A stretch of DNA of 10,527 nucleotides from CAYTUI01 sp964441335. GTDB taxonomy: Bacteria; Patescibacteriota; Patescibacteriia; UBA1558; 2-01-FULL-52-15. A program made the translations under genes and the position numbers. Positions 1-6,450 of the stretch are shown here, one piece after another (the stretch's first letter is position 1; each line of letters begins with the position of its first letter). The notes beneath the pieces were generated by a model, which did no database searches, was not told the DNA's origin, and was given only the letters and a program-made list of their open reading frames with translations. The stretch spans positions 1 through 10,527 of the forward strand of contig CAYTUI010000040.1 of the NCBI GenBank assembly GCA_964441335.1. The letters are read 5' to 3'.

Positions 1-51
1 ACTCCTAATCAAGCCCTCCAAGCCTATGGAGTGCAATATGTCCGTACCTAA
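1..51 (+). CDS. 3' end of an unidentified protein (partial)
   Basis: Frame 1 is open from the window edge and encodes TPNQALQAYGVQYVRT followed by TAA at 49-51. The tail reads like an ordinary soluble protein end, and the gene runs in the same direction as fmt, which starts 141 bases later. Only 16 residues are visible, so no family can be named. The reading is supported only by the lack of stops and a plausible composition. Confidence 0.45.
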   Translation, partial: TPNQALQAYGVQYVRT

Positions 52-105
52 AACATCGCTAAAATGCCCAATCTTAGCTTAAATAACCCTATTATGATAA
101 AATCA

Positions 106-176
106 ATGGGAATTGGGATTTGTGAAGTGAAAGACGGCCGCCCACTTACCACTTCCACGCTTCCCTCTTCCCTCCT
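106..176. repeat. Heptamer-periodic array around a CGGCCG palindrome
   Basis: The fmt leader has a 7-bp rhythm. Purine-rich units run from 106 to 133 (ATGGGAA at 106-112, TTGGGAT at 113-119). A CGGCCG palindrome sits at 135-140. Pyrimidine-rich units run from 142 to 176 (CCACTTA at 142-148, CCACTTC at 149-155, CCCTCTT at 163-169). The two sides are roughly complementary, so the block could fold as a hairpin. It ends 16 bases before the chosen fmt start, which argues that the upstream in-frame extension is not coding. Confidence 0.6.
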
Positions 177-192
177 ATTAATCAAATATTCG

Positions 193-1143
193 ATGGGTCA
201 ATTAATTTTCTTCGGCACTCCTGACTTCGCAGTTCCGACTCTCAATAAACTTATTGAGCTTAATTTAGTTAAGGCGGTTGTGTCACGTCCGGATAAACCC
301 AAAGGCCGCGGACAAAAAGTTGAAGCCTCACCAGTCGCGCGAATTGCTTTAGATAAAAACATTCCTCTACTCCAACCTCTCCAATTAAACAATGAGTCAA
401 TTAATCAATTAAAAAATTATCTACCGGCCACTTTTTTTATAGTCGCCTACGGCAAAATTATCCCACAGACCGTTCTGGATTTGTCAGAATTACCACCCTT
501 AAACATTCATCCGTCACTATTACCGGAACTACGTGGCCCTTCGCCGTTGCAGACTGCTCTACTTCAAGGTTTAAAACAAACCGGCGTCACCTTAATGCAG
601 ATTGACGCCGAGATGGATCACGGCGCTATTATTGACCAACAACAATTAGCAATTGACGAGCAAGACTATTTGCCAGAGTTAAGCGCTAAAACAGCAAAGT
701 TGGGAGCAAAATTGACCGCTAAAAATATTACGAAATATTTAAGCGGAGAACTTGAGCCAAAACCACAAAATCATGAGATAGCAACATTCTGCAAAATGAT
801 AAAAAAAGAAGATGGTCTAATAAATTGGTCAGAGTCTGCCGAACAAATTAGAAATAAAATACGGGCCTTTACTCCCTGGCCCGGCGCTTACTTCTTTATT
901 AATGACAAGCGTTTTAAAATCCTTAAGGCTGATTTACTACAAGCTACAAGCTACTCACTTCGCCCAGAGGGCGACCGCCCTTTGGGCGGACAAGCTGGAA
1001 CTTGGCAGATGGCAGATGGGGAATTGCTTATTGGTACTTCATCAACCCCACTAATTATCCAACTCATTCAGCCCGAAGGCAAAGCACCTATGTCCGGACA
1101 GGCCTTCTACAATGGTTACTCTAAGATTTTAGACGCGAAATAG
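193..1143 (+). CDS. fmt: Methionyl-tRNA formyltransferase
   Basis: Fmt transfers a formyl group from 10-formyltetrahydrofolate to Met-tRNA(fMet), making the initiator tRNA in the cytoplasm. The 316 residues match the usual length. N-terminal signature GQLIFFGTPDFAVP, active-site block NIHPSLLPELRGPSP (N104 and H106 catalytic), then QIDAEMDHG with D142, the KKEDG linker near 204-208 and RAFTPWPGAY at 224-233 leading into the C-terminal beta domain. The frame is open back to an ATG at 64, but that adds 43 residues encoded by repeats and unlike Fmt; homology begins at the ATG at 193. No Shine-Dalgarno sequence is visible. Oddity: residues 257-266 (RPEGDRPLGG) are encoded entirely by a double palindrome inserted in frame in the C-terminal domain, in a loop that varies among Fmt proteins. 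Family assignment is very secure; the start is likely. Confidence 0.95.
   Translation: MGQLIFFGTPDFAVPTLNKLIELNLVKAVVSRPDKPKGRGQKVEASPVARIALDKNIPLLQPLQLNNESINQLKNYLPATFFIVAYGKIIPQTVLDLSELPPLNIHPSLLPELRGPSPLQTALLQGLKQTGVTLMQIDAEMDHGAIIDQQQLAIDEQDYLPELSAKTAKLGAKLTAKNITKYLSGELEPKPQNHEIATFCKMIKKEDGLINWSESAEQIRNKIRAFTPWPGAYFFINDKRFKILKADLLQATSYSLRPEGDRPLGGQAGTWQMADGELLIGTSSTPLIIQLIQPEGKAPMSGQAFYNGYSKILDAK
939..1023. repeat. Composite palindrome and heptamer element inside fmt
   Basis: At 961-989 two hairpins stand side by side: CGCCC-AGA-GGGCG (961-973) and CCGCCC-TTT-GGGCGG (975-989). They can also fold as one 12-bp hairpin with one mismatch and loop GACC. Heptamer repeats lie on both sides: ACAAGCT at 939-945 and again at 946-952, and TGGCAGA at 1003-1009 and again at 1010-1016. 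The same arrangement recurs in non-coding DNA at 7298-7382, where the first 12 bases of the palindrome (CGCCCAGAGGGC) are identical. Here the element is translated as part of Fmt. Confidence 0.8.
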
Positions 1144-1164
1144 GAGGTGAAAAAAACACTTCCC

Positions 1165-1193
1165 TTGACAAAATACGCAATAAAGCGTATAGT
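1165..1193 (+). promoter_or_regulatory. Near-consensus sigma-70 promoter for 1256-2149
   Basis: The -35 box TTGACA is at 1165-1170 and the -10 box TATAGT at 1188-1193, with exactly 17 bases between them. Transcription would begin near 1200, giving a leader of about 56 bases that contains CGTTCCTTTCA (1209-1219) and AAGGAG (1244-1249) six bases before the ATG. Confidence 0.85.
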
Positions 1194-1208
1194 TTTTTGT
1201 TAAGTTTT

Positions 1209-1219
1209 CGTTCCTTTCA
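1209..1219 (+). promoter_or_regulatory. Shared 5' leader motif, copy 1
   Basis: CGTTCCTTTCA lies in the transcribed leader just downstream of the promoter. An exact copy lies in the leader of the gene at 6451 (6422-6432). An exact 11-base match at equivalent positions in two otherwise unrelated leaders suggests a common origin or regulator; the function is unknown. Confidence 0.5.
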
Positions 1220-1255
1220 GCATAGTCTATACGTCCTCAAACCAAGGAGATTGAC

Positions 1256-2149
1256 ATGAGCCTAACGATCAAGCAAGGCCAAGTGGTTACGATTCTGGAT
1301 GATCTGGAAGTTGATCATCTTCGTGTTTCGGCGGAGATATTCAAGGAACGCACCGTATTCGTCCTGCCCAGCATCTGGAGAGGCAGACCGGTAGCTCACG
1401 CGAATCCCAAGCTATCTCAAATCCGCAACTTCTCTACCATAACCAAGCTTGTGACAACGCCGAGCGGTATCCAAGTTTTTCTGATCCGGCGCTATCCCTT
1501 GAGCTGGATCCACTCCCTGACGGACAACCTCCAGCGCTGGATGAACGGCCGCGGTGGTTTCAAACCGATCCGCACCAGCGTCTGGCAGAAGAGGTTTGAG
1601 CAGAAGTCTCTCATTCCGGTCATCAAGCTCGGGATCAAAGGAGTGGTTGCTCTACCCTATGTCCCGAACTACAACCTGCACGACCTGCTGTACTATCGGG
1701 TGAGCAAGCTGTCGCCCTTGGACATCAGATCAATTCTCCTGCGGGTAGCTGGTAAGCTCAATGAGCTTCACGCTCGGGGAATCACCTGGGGCGAGCCGAT
1801 CGTCCACAACATCATCGTGAACTCGGCGACCTTTCAACCCACCATCTGCGACACCGAGGTCAAGTATTTTGACCACTTGAGCCTGAATGAGCAATTCGTC
1901 CGCGACTGGTGGGATTTCATCTTCAGCGCCTGTTGCGCTCATCGCGGCAACGATGCTGAACGAGTCGAACTCGCCAGGATGTTGGTCGTCAAGATTGACA
2001 ACCCCTCGGTGAAAGCCGATCTGATGAAGCTCTGTCGCCAAGAGCGCACCTGGAGACAGAAGCTGTTCTGGCCCGGCATGATGGGTCTGTTGAGTTTCGT
2101 TGAGCTTTCAACCTACAACGCCGTTCGTCAGGCTATCAGCCGGGACTGA
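1256..2149 (+). CDS. Protein kinase-fold protein (Bud32/lipopolysaccharide-kinase-like), divergent
   Basis: 297 residues without a signal peptide or clear membrane helix. Residues 171-188 (LHARGITWGEPIVHNIIV) resemble the catalytic loop of small atypical kinases of the Bud32/RIO/Kdo-kinase type (LHxxGxxHGDxxxxNxxV), and CDTE at 198-201 sits where the DFG magnesium-binding motif would be. The usual catalytic Asp is Glu (E180) and the His before Gly is Trp (W178), so activity may be weak, altered or absent; D199 and N185 are kept. No convincing glycine-rich loop is seen. The ATG is preceded by AAGGAG and a strong promoter, and the gene ends in its own terminator. G+C is visibly above that of fmt and the glycosyltransferase gene, suggesting separate acquisition. 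Substrate unknown. The kinase call rests on these two motifs. Confidence 0.75.
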   Translation: MSLTIKQGQVVTILDDLEVDHLRVSAEIFKERTVFVLPSIWRGRPVAHANPKLSQIRNFSTITKLVTTPSGIQVFLIRRYPLSWIHSLTDNLQRWMNGRGGFKPIRTSVWQKRFEQKSLIPVIKLGIKGVVALPYVPNYNLHDLLYYRVSKLSPLDIRSILLRVAGKLNELHARGITWGEPIVHNIIVNSATFQPTICDTEVKYFDHLSLNEQFVRDWWDFIFSACCAHRGNDAERVELARMLVVKIDNPSVKADLMKLCRQERTWRQKLFWPGMMGLLSFVELSTYNAVRQAISRD

Positions 2150-2164
2150 TGGCTGGGACGAATC

Positions 2165-2201
2165 AGAGCGGAGTCCACTGGGATTCCGCTCTTCTTTTTT
2201 T
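2165..2201 (+). terminator. Intrinsic terminator after the kinase-fold gene
   Basis: AGAGCGGA (2165-2172) pairs perfectly with TCCGCTCT (2185-2192), and a T-rich tail runs to 2201. It starts 15 bases after the stop codon and closes the transcription unit. Confidence 0.9.
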
Positions 2202-2238
2202 ACTCAAATTTTCTCTCAACAATTTTCTAACACTCATC

Positions 2239-2316
2239 CCCTAACTCATAACTGATTACTAACTCTTCACCACAATCAGTTGTAAATTGTTAACGGTAAA
2301 TTGTTAACTGTTAACT
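2239..2316. repeat. Degenerate heptamer array with inverted repeat, overlapping a gene end
   Basis: The stretch has a 7-bp rhythm. TGTAAATTGTTAAC (2281-2294) is followed by GGTAAATTGTTAAC (2295-2308) and then TGTTAAC (2309-2315). To its left an 8-bp inverted repeat, AACTGATT (2250-2257) with AATCAGTT (2274-2281), can form a hairpin. The stop codon of the minus-strand glycosyltransferase (2304-2306) lies inside the array, so its last residues are repeat-encoded. Confidence 0.65.
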
Positions 2317-3833
2317 GTCGTTTTCGCCCTCGCCTTCTCCGTATTCCAAAAACCCATATATTTACCTAACATCAATCTGGTCTGCGCGTCAATCGCCGGA
2401 ATTGATCCAAATATTATAAATGTCACCGGGAACAGAATCCACTGCAGAAGCATAATTAAATAATCCATAACGATCTTCCAACCACGTCCCTGTCTTTTCG
2501 GCAAAATATAGACACTCATCAAAGCAGTAACCACCAGGCCGAGAACCGCAAAAGTCATCAGAAAACTTAAAACAACAGGAGCGGCCTGGGCAATGGCCGA
2601 AGTCTCTCTTTGTCGCTCGGCCAAATAAAGCGGTAAATAGCCCATGATAAAAATCAAAATTGGAACCGTGGCCCAGGAATAAACTCCCTCTGTCTGATTC
2701 CATAAATAAATCAAAGCTTTCTTTCTGGGAATCTTTTTATTCTTGCTAAAATGCCACATCATGTAAGGAAAGTGCTCCACTCCCCAAGCCCAGCGCCTAA
2801 TCTGCTTATATTGGTTTATTAAACTACGCCACATCTTGCCCATATAAACAGTGTCCATGGAAACAGTAATATACATCGGTGTCACTTCATAATCGCCGTC
2901 ATAGCGCATCAGTCCCTGCAAAAATATGCGCGAATCTTCGGTCACGATATTGTTCTGCCAAAAACCGACATCCACCAGCATCTGCCAGCTCATACTATGC
3001 GAGGAAAAAGTAAACAGTCGGTCTGACCTGGCCAAATCAGTTAATAACCAAAAAGTTGTAGAATTGGCAACCACTCGCGTCACCAAGTCTGATTCCCAAA
3101 CATTATTATGATAAAGCGTTAGTGGCTGAAAACTGGAACGGTAAGGATTGGGATGACTTAAAAATTTATGGGTTAAATAAGAAAAATATTGAGCGTGCGC
3201 TCTGGTATCAATATCAAACGAGGAAACGATAATTTTTTTATAATCAAGCCCCAGACCGTCAATATATTCTTTGGCTTTATGACCTGCCCAAAATAAATTG
3301 GAACCTTTACCGCGTAACTCTCCGGGTAAATCAGGCGGATGAACAGTAACTAAAATTTTATAAAAATCATTAGGATACTTAATCTTAATTTTTTCGGCAA
3401 TCTGACGGAAATGTTCTTCATTGGCACCTTCGCCGGCCAGCACGATGATAAACTTTTTAATATCATAATCAGAGTTTCTTAAACTCTCAAAACTATCCTC
3501 AATGACTTCATATGGCTCTTTGTAGGTCGGTAAAAAAATCATCTGCCAATAATCACGCCAATTCTTATCGCCGCTGGAATAATCTACGACCAATTTTTGT
3601 CTCCAATTAAGCTTAATGTCCTGACGAAAACGATACCAAGAAAGAAGCATATAGATTAGCAAATATGTCACCCGCAATAGCCAATAAGTATCAAAAACAA
3701 TAATAAAATAAATTCCCCACAATGGTTTCCAAAATGACAGGCCGATGGCCAAAATCAAAGTAAGCCAAACCAAAGCCCCGGGAATTATTTCCCAGGTCCG
3801 GTAGAGAAGGTAATCTTTGGTTCGTTGCTGCAT
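2304..3833 (-). CDS. Membrane GT2-family glycosyltransferase, QxxRW type
   Basis: 509 residues. Two hydrophobic segments (about 15-35 and 38-65) precede a GT-A catalytic domain. Visible motifs are IFLPTYKEPYE near 99-109 (nucleotide-sugar binding), FDIDTR with the DxD at 207-209 (metal and UDP binding), TED at 298-300 (catalytic base) and QIRRW at 344-348, followed by three or so hydrophobic segments (about 387-485). This order matches processive, membrane-embedded family 2 transferases such as the cellulose-synthase-like group, which extend a polysaccharide while exporting it. Donor and product cannot be told from sequence. The gene lies downstream of the M23 peptidase on the same strand, 76 bases away. 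There is no Shine-Dalgarno sequence before the ATG; heptamer repeats abut the start and contain the stop. Confidence 0.88.
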   Translation of the reverse strand: MQQRTKDYLLYRTWEIIPGALVWLTLILAIGLSFWKPLWGIYFIIVFDTYWLLRVTYLLIYMLLSWYRFRQDIKLNWRQKLVVDYSSGDKNWRDYWQMIFLPTYKEPYEVIEDSFESLRNSDYDIKKFIIVLAGEGANEEHFRQIAEKIKIKYPNDFYKILVTVHPPDLPGELRGKGSNLFWAGHKAKEYIDGLGLDYKKIIVSSFDIDTRAHAQYFSYLTHKFLSHPNPYRSSFQPLTLYHNNVWESDLVTRVVANSTTFWLLTDLARSDRLFTFSSHSMSWQMLVDVGFWQNNIVTEDSRIFLQGLMRYDGDYEVTPMYITVSMDTVYMGKMWRSLINQYKQIRRWAWGVEHFPYMMWHFSKNKKIPRKKALIYLWNQTEGVYSWATVPILIFIMGYLPLYLAERQRETSAIAQAAPVVLSFLMTFAVLGLVVTALMSVYILPKRQGRGWKIVMDYLIMLLQWILFPVTFIIFGSIPAIDAQTRLMLGKYMGFWNTEKARAKTTVNS

Positions 3834-3835
3834 TC

Positions 3836-3911
3836 TAGCTTTTAGCTTATAGCTTATAGCTGTTAGTTTTTCTTATTCAATAAACCCTCTAAAAGCTAAC
3901 AGCTCAAAGCT
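3836..3911. repeat. Paired heptamer arrays between the M23 and GT2 genes
   Basis: On the + strand TAGCTTT (3836-3842) is followed by TAGCTTA at 3843-3849 and again at 3850-3856. The far side has AAAAGCT (3891-3897), AACAGCT (3898-3904) and CAAAGCT (3905-3911). The arrays are inverted relative to each other, so AGCTGTTAG near 3858 can pair with CTAACAGCT near 3896. The stop codon of the M23 gene (3910-3912) is formed inside the right array. The hairpin has no clean U-tract, so a terminator role is unproven. Confidence 0.65.
3853..3880 (-). promoter_or_regulatory. Possible promoter for the GT2 gene
   Basis: Reading the minus strand, TTGAAT (3875-3880) is followed after 16 bases by TATAAG (3853-3858), 19 bases before the ATG. 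The -35 matches that of the M23 promoter, but the -10 lies within heptamer repeats, so the match could be accidental. Confidence 0.35.
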
Positions 3912-5178
3912 AATCTTCTAAGAGTGGTTTAAATTGGTCCAGCACCGCCTGAAACGCCGCTCTACTCTCTTCCTTAATCGGTTTGCCCGGCGGCAATATT
4001 TCATTAAAGGGATTTATCTTAACGCCGTTTTTCACCATTTCATAATGCAAGTGCGGACCGGTTGATAAACCGGTTGAACCGACATAGCCGATAGTCTGTC
4101 CCTGTTTAACTTTCTGACCGACCTTAACAACAATCTTTGATTGATGAGCATAATTAGTAGAATAAGTTCCGTTGTGCCTAATACTGACCAGATTGCCATA
4201 ACCCTGCCTATTCCAGCCGGCAGAGGTCACTGTACCGTCACCAACAGCTCTAATTGGCGTACCGGCGGCCGCTGCGTAATCAATGGCTCGATGACCGGTA
4301 GCAATATCAAAAGCTGAAATATAGCGTAAGCCTGTGGTAAAACCGGAAGAAATATATCTAAACTCCACCGGCGCTTTCAAAAACATTCTCTGCACAGAAT
4401 TGCCGTCAGGGTCAAAGAATCCCTGATTATCATCAGACTCTTTAAAATAATAAATGTCATAATTTTGTCCCTGATTAACATAACGAGCGGCTAAAATTTG
4501 ACCGGGCATAACATACTGTCCGTCCAAATAGCGGGCTTCATAAATTACTTTGATCTTATCACCCTGTCTGACATCCATGGCAAAATCTACCTGCCATTGA
4601 AAAGCCTGTGCTAAATCCAGGATTAACAACTCGTCCATGCCCTGTTCAATAGCCGAGATATATAGAATACTGTCCACAGTCGCCGAAGCAGTCTGCACTT
4701 TCACTTCATAAGGAATAGGAACACGTTCCGCTTTCCAAATATAAGTCGGCTGACTAACCGCATCAGTTGAACTGGCCGCTTCACCAATCCCGCTTCCCAC
4801 TTCCCGACTAGCAATTAAATCATCCTCTGTCCCAATCCGATAAACCATTTTTACAAACTCATCAGTGTTTTTATCAAAATACAATTTTAGTTCTTTACCG
4901 ACCCTAATCTTAGTCACGCTATAGGCATCTTCAGCCGCCGTAACAATAGCGCTGACATCGGCATAATCAATTCCAGCGTCTTTCATTAAACTTCCAAAAG
5001 TATCATTGTCTTTAATCGGCACGGAAACGATCCGGTAGGGCTCTTGAGCGGCAACTTCTTTAACTAATTGTTGATTTTCCGTCACCTGCTTTTTAACAAA
5101 AAAGCCTCCTAGACCAATGGTCAGGAGTCCCACAAACGCCAGTAAAACAATTATTTGCGGTTTTAAGAACCTCTTCAT
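3910..5178 (-). CDS. Membrane-anchored M23 family peptidoglycan endopeptidase (MepM-like)
   Basis: 422 residues. A short basic N-terminus and one hydrophobic segment (about 9-28) anchor it with the rest outside the membrane. An N-terminal OapA/LysM-like region (about 50-110) and a beta-rich linker lead to a lysostaphin-type M23 domain (about 270-395). The zinc ligands are visible: H296 and D300 in GHRAID, and HLH at 376-378; H345 in the YAH motif is the usual catalytic residue. Such enzymes cut peptide cross-links in peptidoglycan, so a role in wall growth or division is likely. The linker around residues 125-134 is encoded by heptamer repeats and is probably an expansion. The ATG lies only 12 bases from a good -10 box and has no Shine-Dalgarno sequence, so the mRNA is probably almost leaderless. 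The stop lies in a repeat. Confidence 0.93.
   Translation of the reverse strand: MKRFLKPQIIVLLAFVGLLTIGLGGFFVKKQVTENQQLVKEVAAQEPYRIVSVPIKDNDTFGSLMKDAGIDYADVSAIVTAAEDAYSVTKIRVGKELKLYFDKNTDEFVKMVYRIGTEDDLIASREVGSGIGEAASSTDAVSQPTYIWKAERVPIPYEVKVQTASATVDSILYISAIEQGMDELLILDLAQAFQWQVDFAMDVRQGDKIKVIYEARYLDGQYVMPGQILAARYVNQGQNYDIYYFKESDDNQGFFDPDGNSVQRMFLKAPVEFRYISSGFTTGLRYISAFDIATGHRAIDYAAAAGTPIRAVGDGTVTSAGWNRQGYGNLVSIRHNGTYSTNYAHQSKIVVKVGQKVKQGQTIGYVGSTGLSTGPHLHYEMVKNGVKINPFNEILPPGKPIKEESRAAFQAVLDQFKPLLED
4778..4805. repeat. Heptamer array inside the M23 coding sequence
   Basis: Consecutive 7-bp units on the + strand are GCTTCAC (4778-4784), CAATCCC (4785-4791), GCTTCCC (4792-4798) and ACTTCCC (4799-4805). 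They resemble the pyrimidine-rich units in the fmt leader (142-176). They encode part of a Gly/Ser-rich linker (around SREVGSGIGEAA) between the N-terminal domain and the beta-rich region, where extra residues should be tolerated. Confidence 0.55.
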
Positions 5179-5190
5179 AAGGTATTTACT

Positions 5191-5219
5191 ATTCTAGTTC
5201 AATCAGACAAAATATTCAA
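5191..5219 (-). promoter_or_regulatory. Sigma-70 promoter for the M23 gene, near-leaderless
   Basis: On the minus strand TTGAAT (5214-5219) and TAGAAT (5191-5196) are separated by exactly 17 bases. Transcription would start near 5184, only about six bases before the ATG at 5178, which fits the missing Shine-Dalgarno sequence. Confidence 0.7.
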
Positions 5220-5230
5220 CCCGAATCGGG
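5220..5230. promoter_or_regulatory. Palindrome between divergent promoters, candidate operator
   Basis: CCCGA-A-TCGGG is a perfect 11-base inverted repeat. It touches the -35 box of the minus-strand M23 promoter (ends 5219) and lies one base from the -35 box of the plus-strand promoter (starts 5232). A protein bound here could affect both genes; this is inference from position. Confidence 0.45.
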
Positions 5231-5231
5231 A

Positions 5232-5260
5232 TTGACAAAAATAGTGATTATTGATATAAA
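5232..5260 (+). promoter_or_regulatory. Near-consensus sigma-70 promoter for 5347-6312
   Basis: TTGACA (5232-5237), 17 bases, TATAAA (5255-5260). Transcription would start near 5267, leaving a leader of about 80 bases before the ATG at 5347. Confidence 0.85.
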
Positions 5261-5331
5261 AAATCCACCTTTTGTACTTTCCACACCAACCAAATCCCAC
5301 AAAGCAGGGTCAAAACCAGCTCAACTGGAGT

Positions 5332-5337
5332 AAGGAG
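5332..5337 (+). promoter_or_regulatory. Ribosome binding site fixing the start at 5347
   Basis: AAGGAG lies nine bases before the ATG at 5347. The frame is also open from a TTG at 5272, but that codon has no ribosome site and is only 12 bases past the -10 box, so 5347 is the start. Confidence 0.8.
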
Positions 5338-5346
5338 CAAGTTCGC

Positions 5347-6312
5347 ATGAAGCGCAAACAACGCATTAACAAGGTTGACCGCTGGATGGAAAAGCGTGAG
5401 CGTCAGCTATCCAGCTGGCAGAGCTCCAAGAGACGTAGACAGGGCAGATTACGACTAGCAGCCACGGTTATCATCAGCCTGATTGGCCTGCTGATTTTCC
5501 CCAATCTCTGGTCCTGGAAGATAGTGCGCATAGCCTTTATCTTCACGGCAGGCATCTGTCTGATGGATCTGCTGAATCTGGCGTACGCCTCCGCCTTTCC
5601 GCTAATGACATCTCCGTGGCTATCGCACAGCAAACGCTGGAAACTCTTCAGACAGGGCTTTGTGGACACCTACTTAGCACGTCGAACAGCCGCTAGCACC
5701 ATCTTCCACAACGACAATCTGTCGTATAAGGAACGTGAGGCTCTAAACCTCTCCCAATACGCCAGCCGACTGCCAAGTAACCTGCGTCAGGATCTAAACG
5801 ACCTCCTGAAACAGGGACGCCTGACTGCCGCGCGACAGTTGGTCAGGGACTATGAGCGTCAGCAAGACCAGCGACGGAAACGCGTCAAGGAACTGCAAGC
5901 CGAGGCTGAAGCCAACAGCTGTCTAAAAGGCGTCTCTCTGCTACTTGAGCAAGACAACCTACCTTGGGCAGAGCAGGTTGTAGCTACTGCCGGTCGACTG
6001 ATCAAACAGGCGCGGGAAATTGGCATTGAAGAGAAGATCAGAGCGTTGCTTAGATCCGACGAATTCGTGACGGCAGGCATCCTCGTCGAACAGGCAACAC
6101 AGAAAAACGAGAGGGAAGCTGACATCTCCAGGATTCTGGAAATTCTGAAACTCGCACCGACTTATCTCCAACGGGAGCTCCAGCCGCAGTTGGAGAATCT
6201 GCGACAGCTCACCTTTGACAGCCGCGAATACCGCATGGCACGCCATCAACTGGTCAAGGCGCTGGACACTCCGCCAGGAAACAACCTGCGACAAGCAGGA
6301 CAACGGAAGTAA
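5347..6312 (+). CDS. Two-helix membrane protein with long charged helical cytoplasmic domain, unknown function
   Basis: 321 residues; family not recognised. The first 35 residues are strongly basic (MKRKQR..., KRRRQGRLR). Two hydrophobic segments follow (about 36-52 and 59-82), which would put both ends in the cytoplasm. Residues about 95-321 are hydrophilic, rich in Arg, Gln, Glu and Leu and apparently all helical; the stretch around 165-190 (RDYERQQDQRRKRVKELQAEAEA) has coiled-coil character, and later segments (about 195-285) look like short antiparallel helices. No catalytic motif is seen. It has its own promoter, ribosome site and terminator and is divergent from the M23 gene, with a palindrome between the two promoters. 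G+C is above that of neighbouring resident genes. A scaffold or membrane-tether role is possible but not shown. Confidence 0.8.
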   Translation: MKRKQRINKVDRWMEKRERQLSSWQSSKRRRQGRLRLAATVIISLIGLLIFPNLWSWKIVRIAFIFTAGICLMDLLNLAYASAFPLMTSPWLSHSKRWKLFRQGFVDTYLARRTAASTIFHNDNLSYKEREALNLSQYASRLPSNLRQDLNDLLKQGRLTAARQLVRDYERQQDQRRKRVKELQAEAEANSCLKGVSLLLEQDNLPWAEQVVATAGRLIKQAREIGIEEKIRALLRSDEFVTAGILVEQATQKNEREADISRILEILKLAPTYLQRELQPQLENLRQLTFDSREYRMARHQLVKALDTPPGNNLRQAGQRK

Positions 6313-6329
6313 CACGTCGCAACTTCGAA

Positions 6330-6369
6330 CCCCCTGTAGTAAATGCTAGGCATCACTACAGGGGGTTTT
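6330..6369 (+). terminator. Strong intrinsic terminator after 5347-6312
   Basis: CCCCCTGTAGT (6330-6340) pairs perfectly over 11 bp with ACTACAGGGGG (6355-6365), followed by TTTT. The loop holds a further 4-bp stem, ATGC with GCAT. The next unit's promoter starts eight bases later. Confidence 0.93.
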
Positions 6370-6376
6370 AAAATAG

Positions 6377-6405
6377 TTGACAAATCTTTATATTACTGCT
6401 ATAAA
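6377..6405 (+). promoter_or_regulatory. Near-consensus sigma-70 promoter for 6451-7231
   Basis: TTGACA (6377-6382), 17 bases, TATAAA (6400-6405). Transcription would begin near 6412. The leader holds CGTTCCTTTCA (6422-6432) and AAGGAGG (6439-6445), five bases before the ATG. Confidence 0.87.
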
Positions 6406-6421
6406 AGACTGTTCTGATATC

Positions 6422-6432
6422 CGTTCCTTTCA
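6422..6432 (+). promoter_or_regulatory. Shared 5' leader motif, copy 2
   Basis: An exact copy of CGTTCCTTTCA, also found at 1209-1219. Here it ends six bases before the ribosome site, against 24 bases in copy 1. Confidence 0.5.
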
Positions 6433-6450
6433 TCCAACAAGGAGGTTCTA

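Noticed and set aside
93..98. TATGAT as a -10 box for fmt
   Set aside because: No acceptable -35 sequence lies at 16-18 bases; fmt may be transcribed from upstream.
64..192. In-frame extension of fmt to an ATG at 64
   Set aside because: The added residues do not resemble Fmt and are encoded by heptamer repeats; the family N-terminus begins at 193.
1730..2041. Open frame on the minus strand opposite the kinase-fold gene
   Set aside because: It is a shadow of the G+C-rich gene with no promoter or ribosome site; the + frame has kinase motifs and full signals.
5272..5346. TTG start for the membrane protein at 5272
   Set aside because: It has no ribosome site and lies almost at the transcription start; AAGGAG and ATG at 5332-5349 fit much better.
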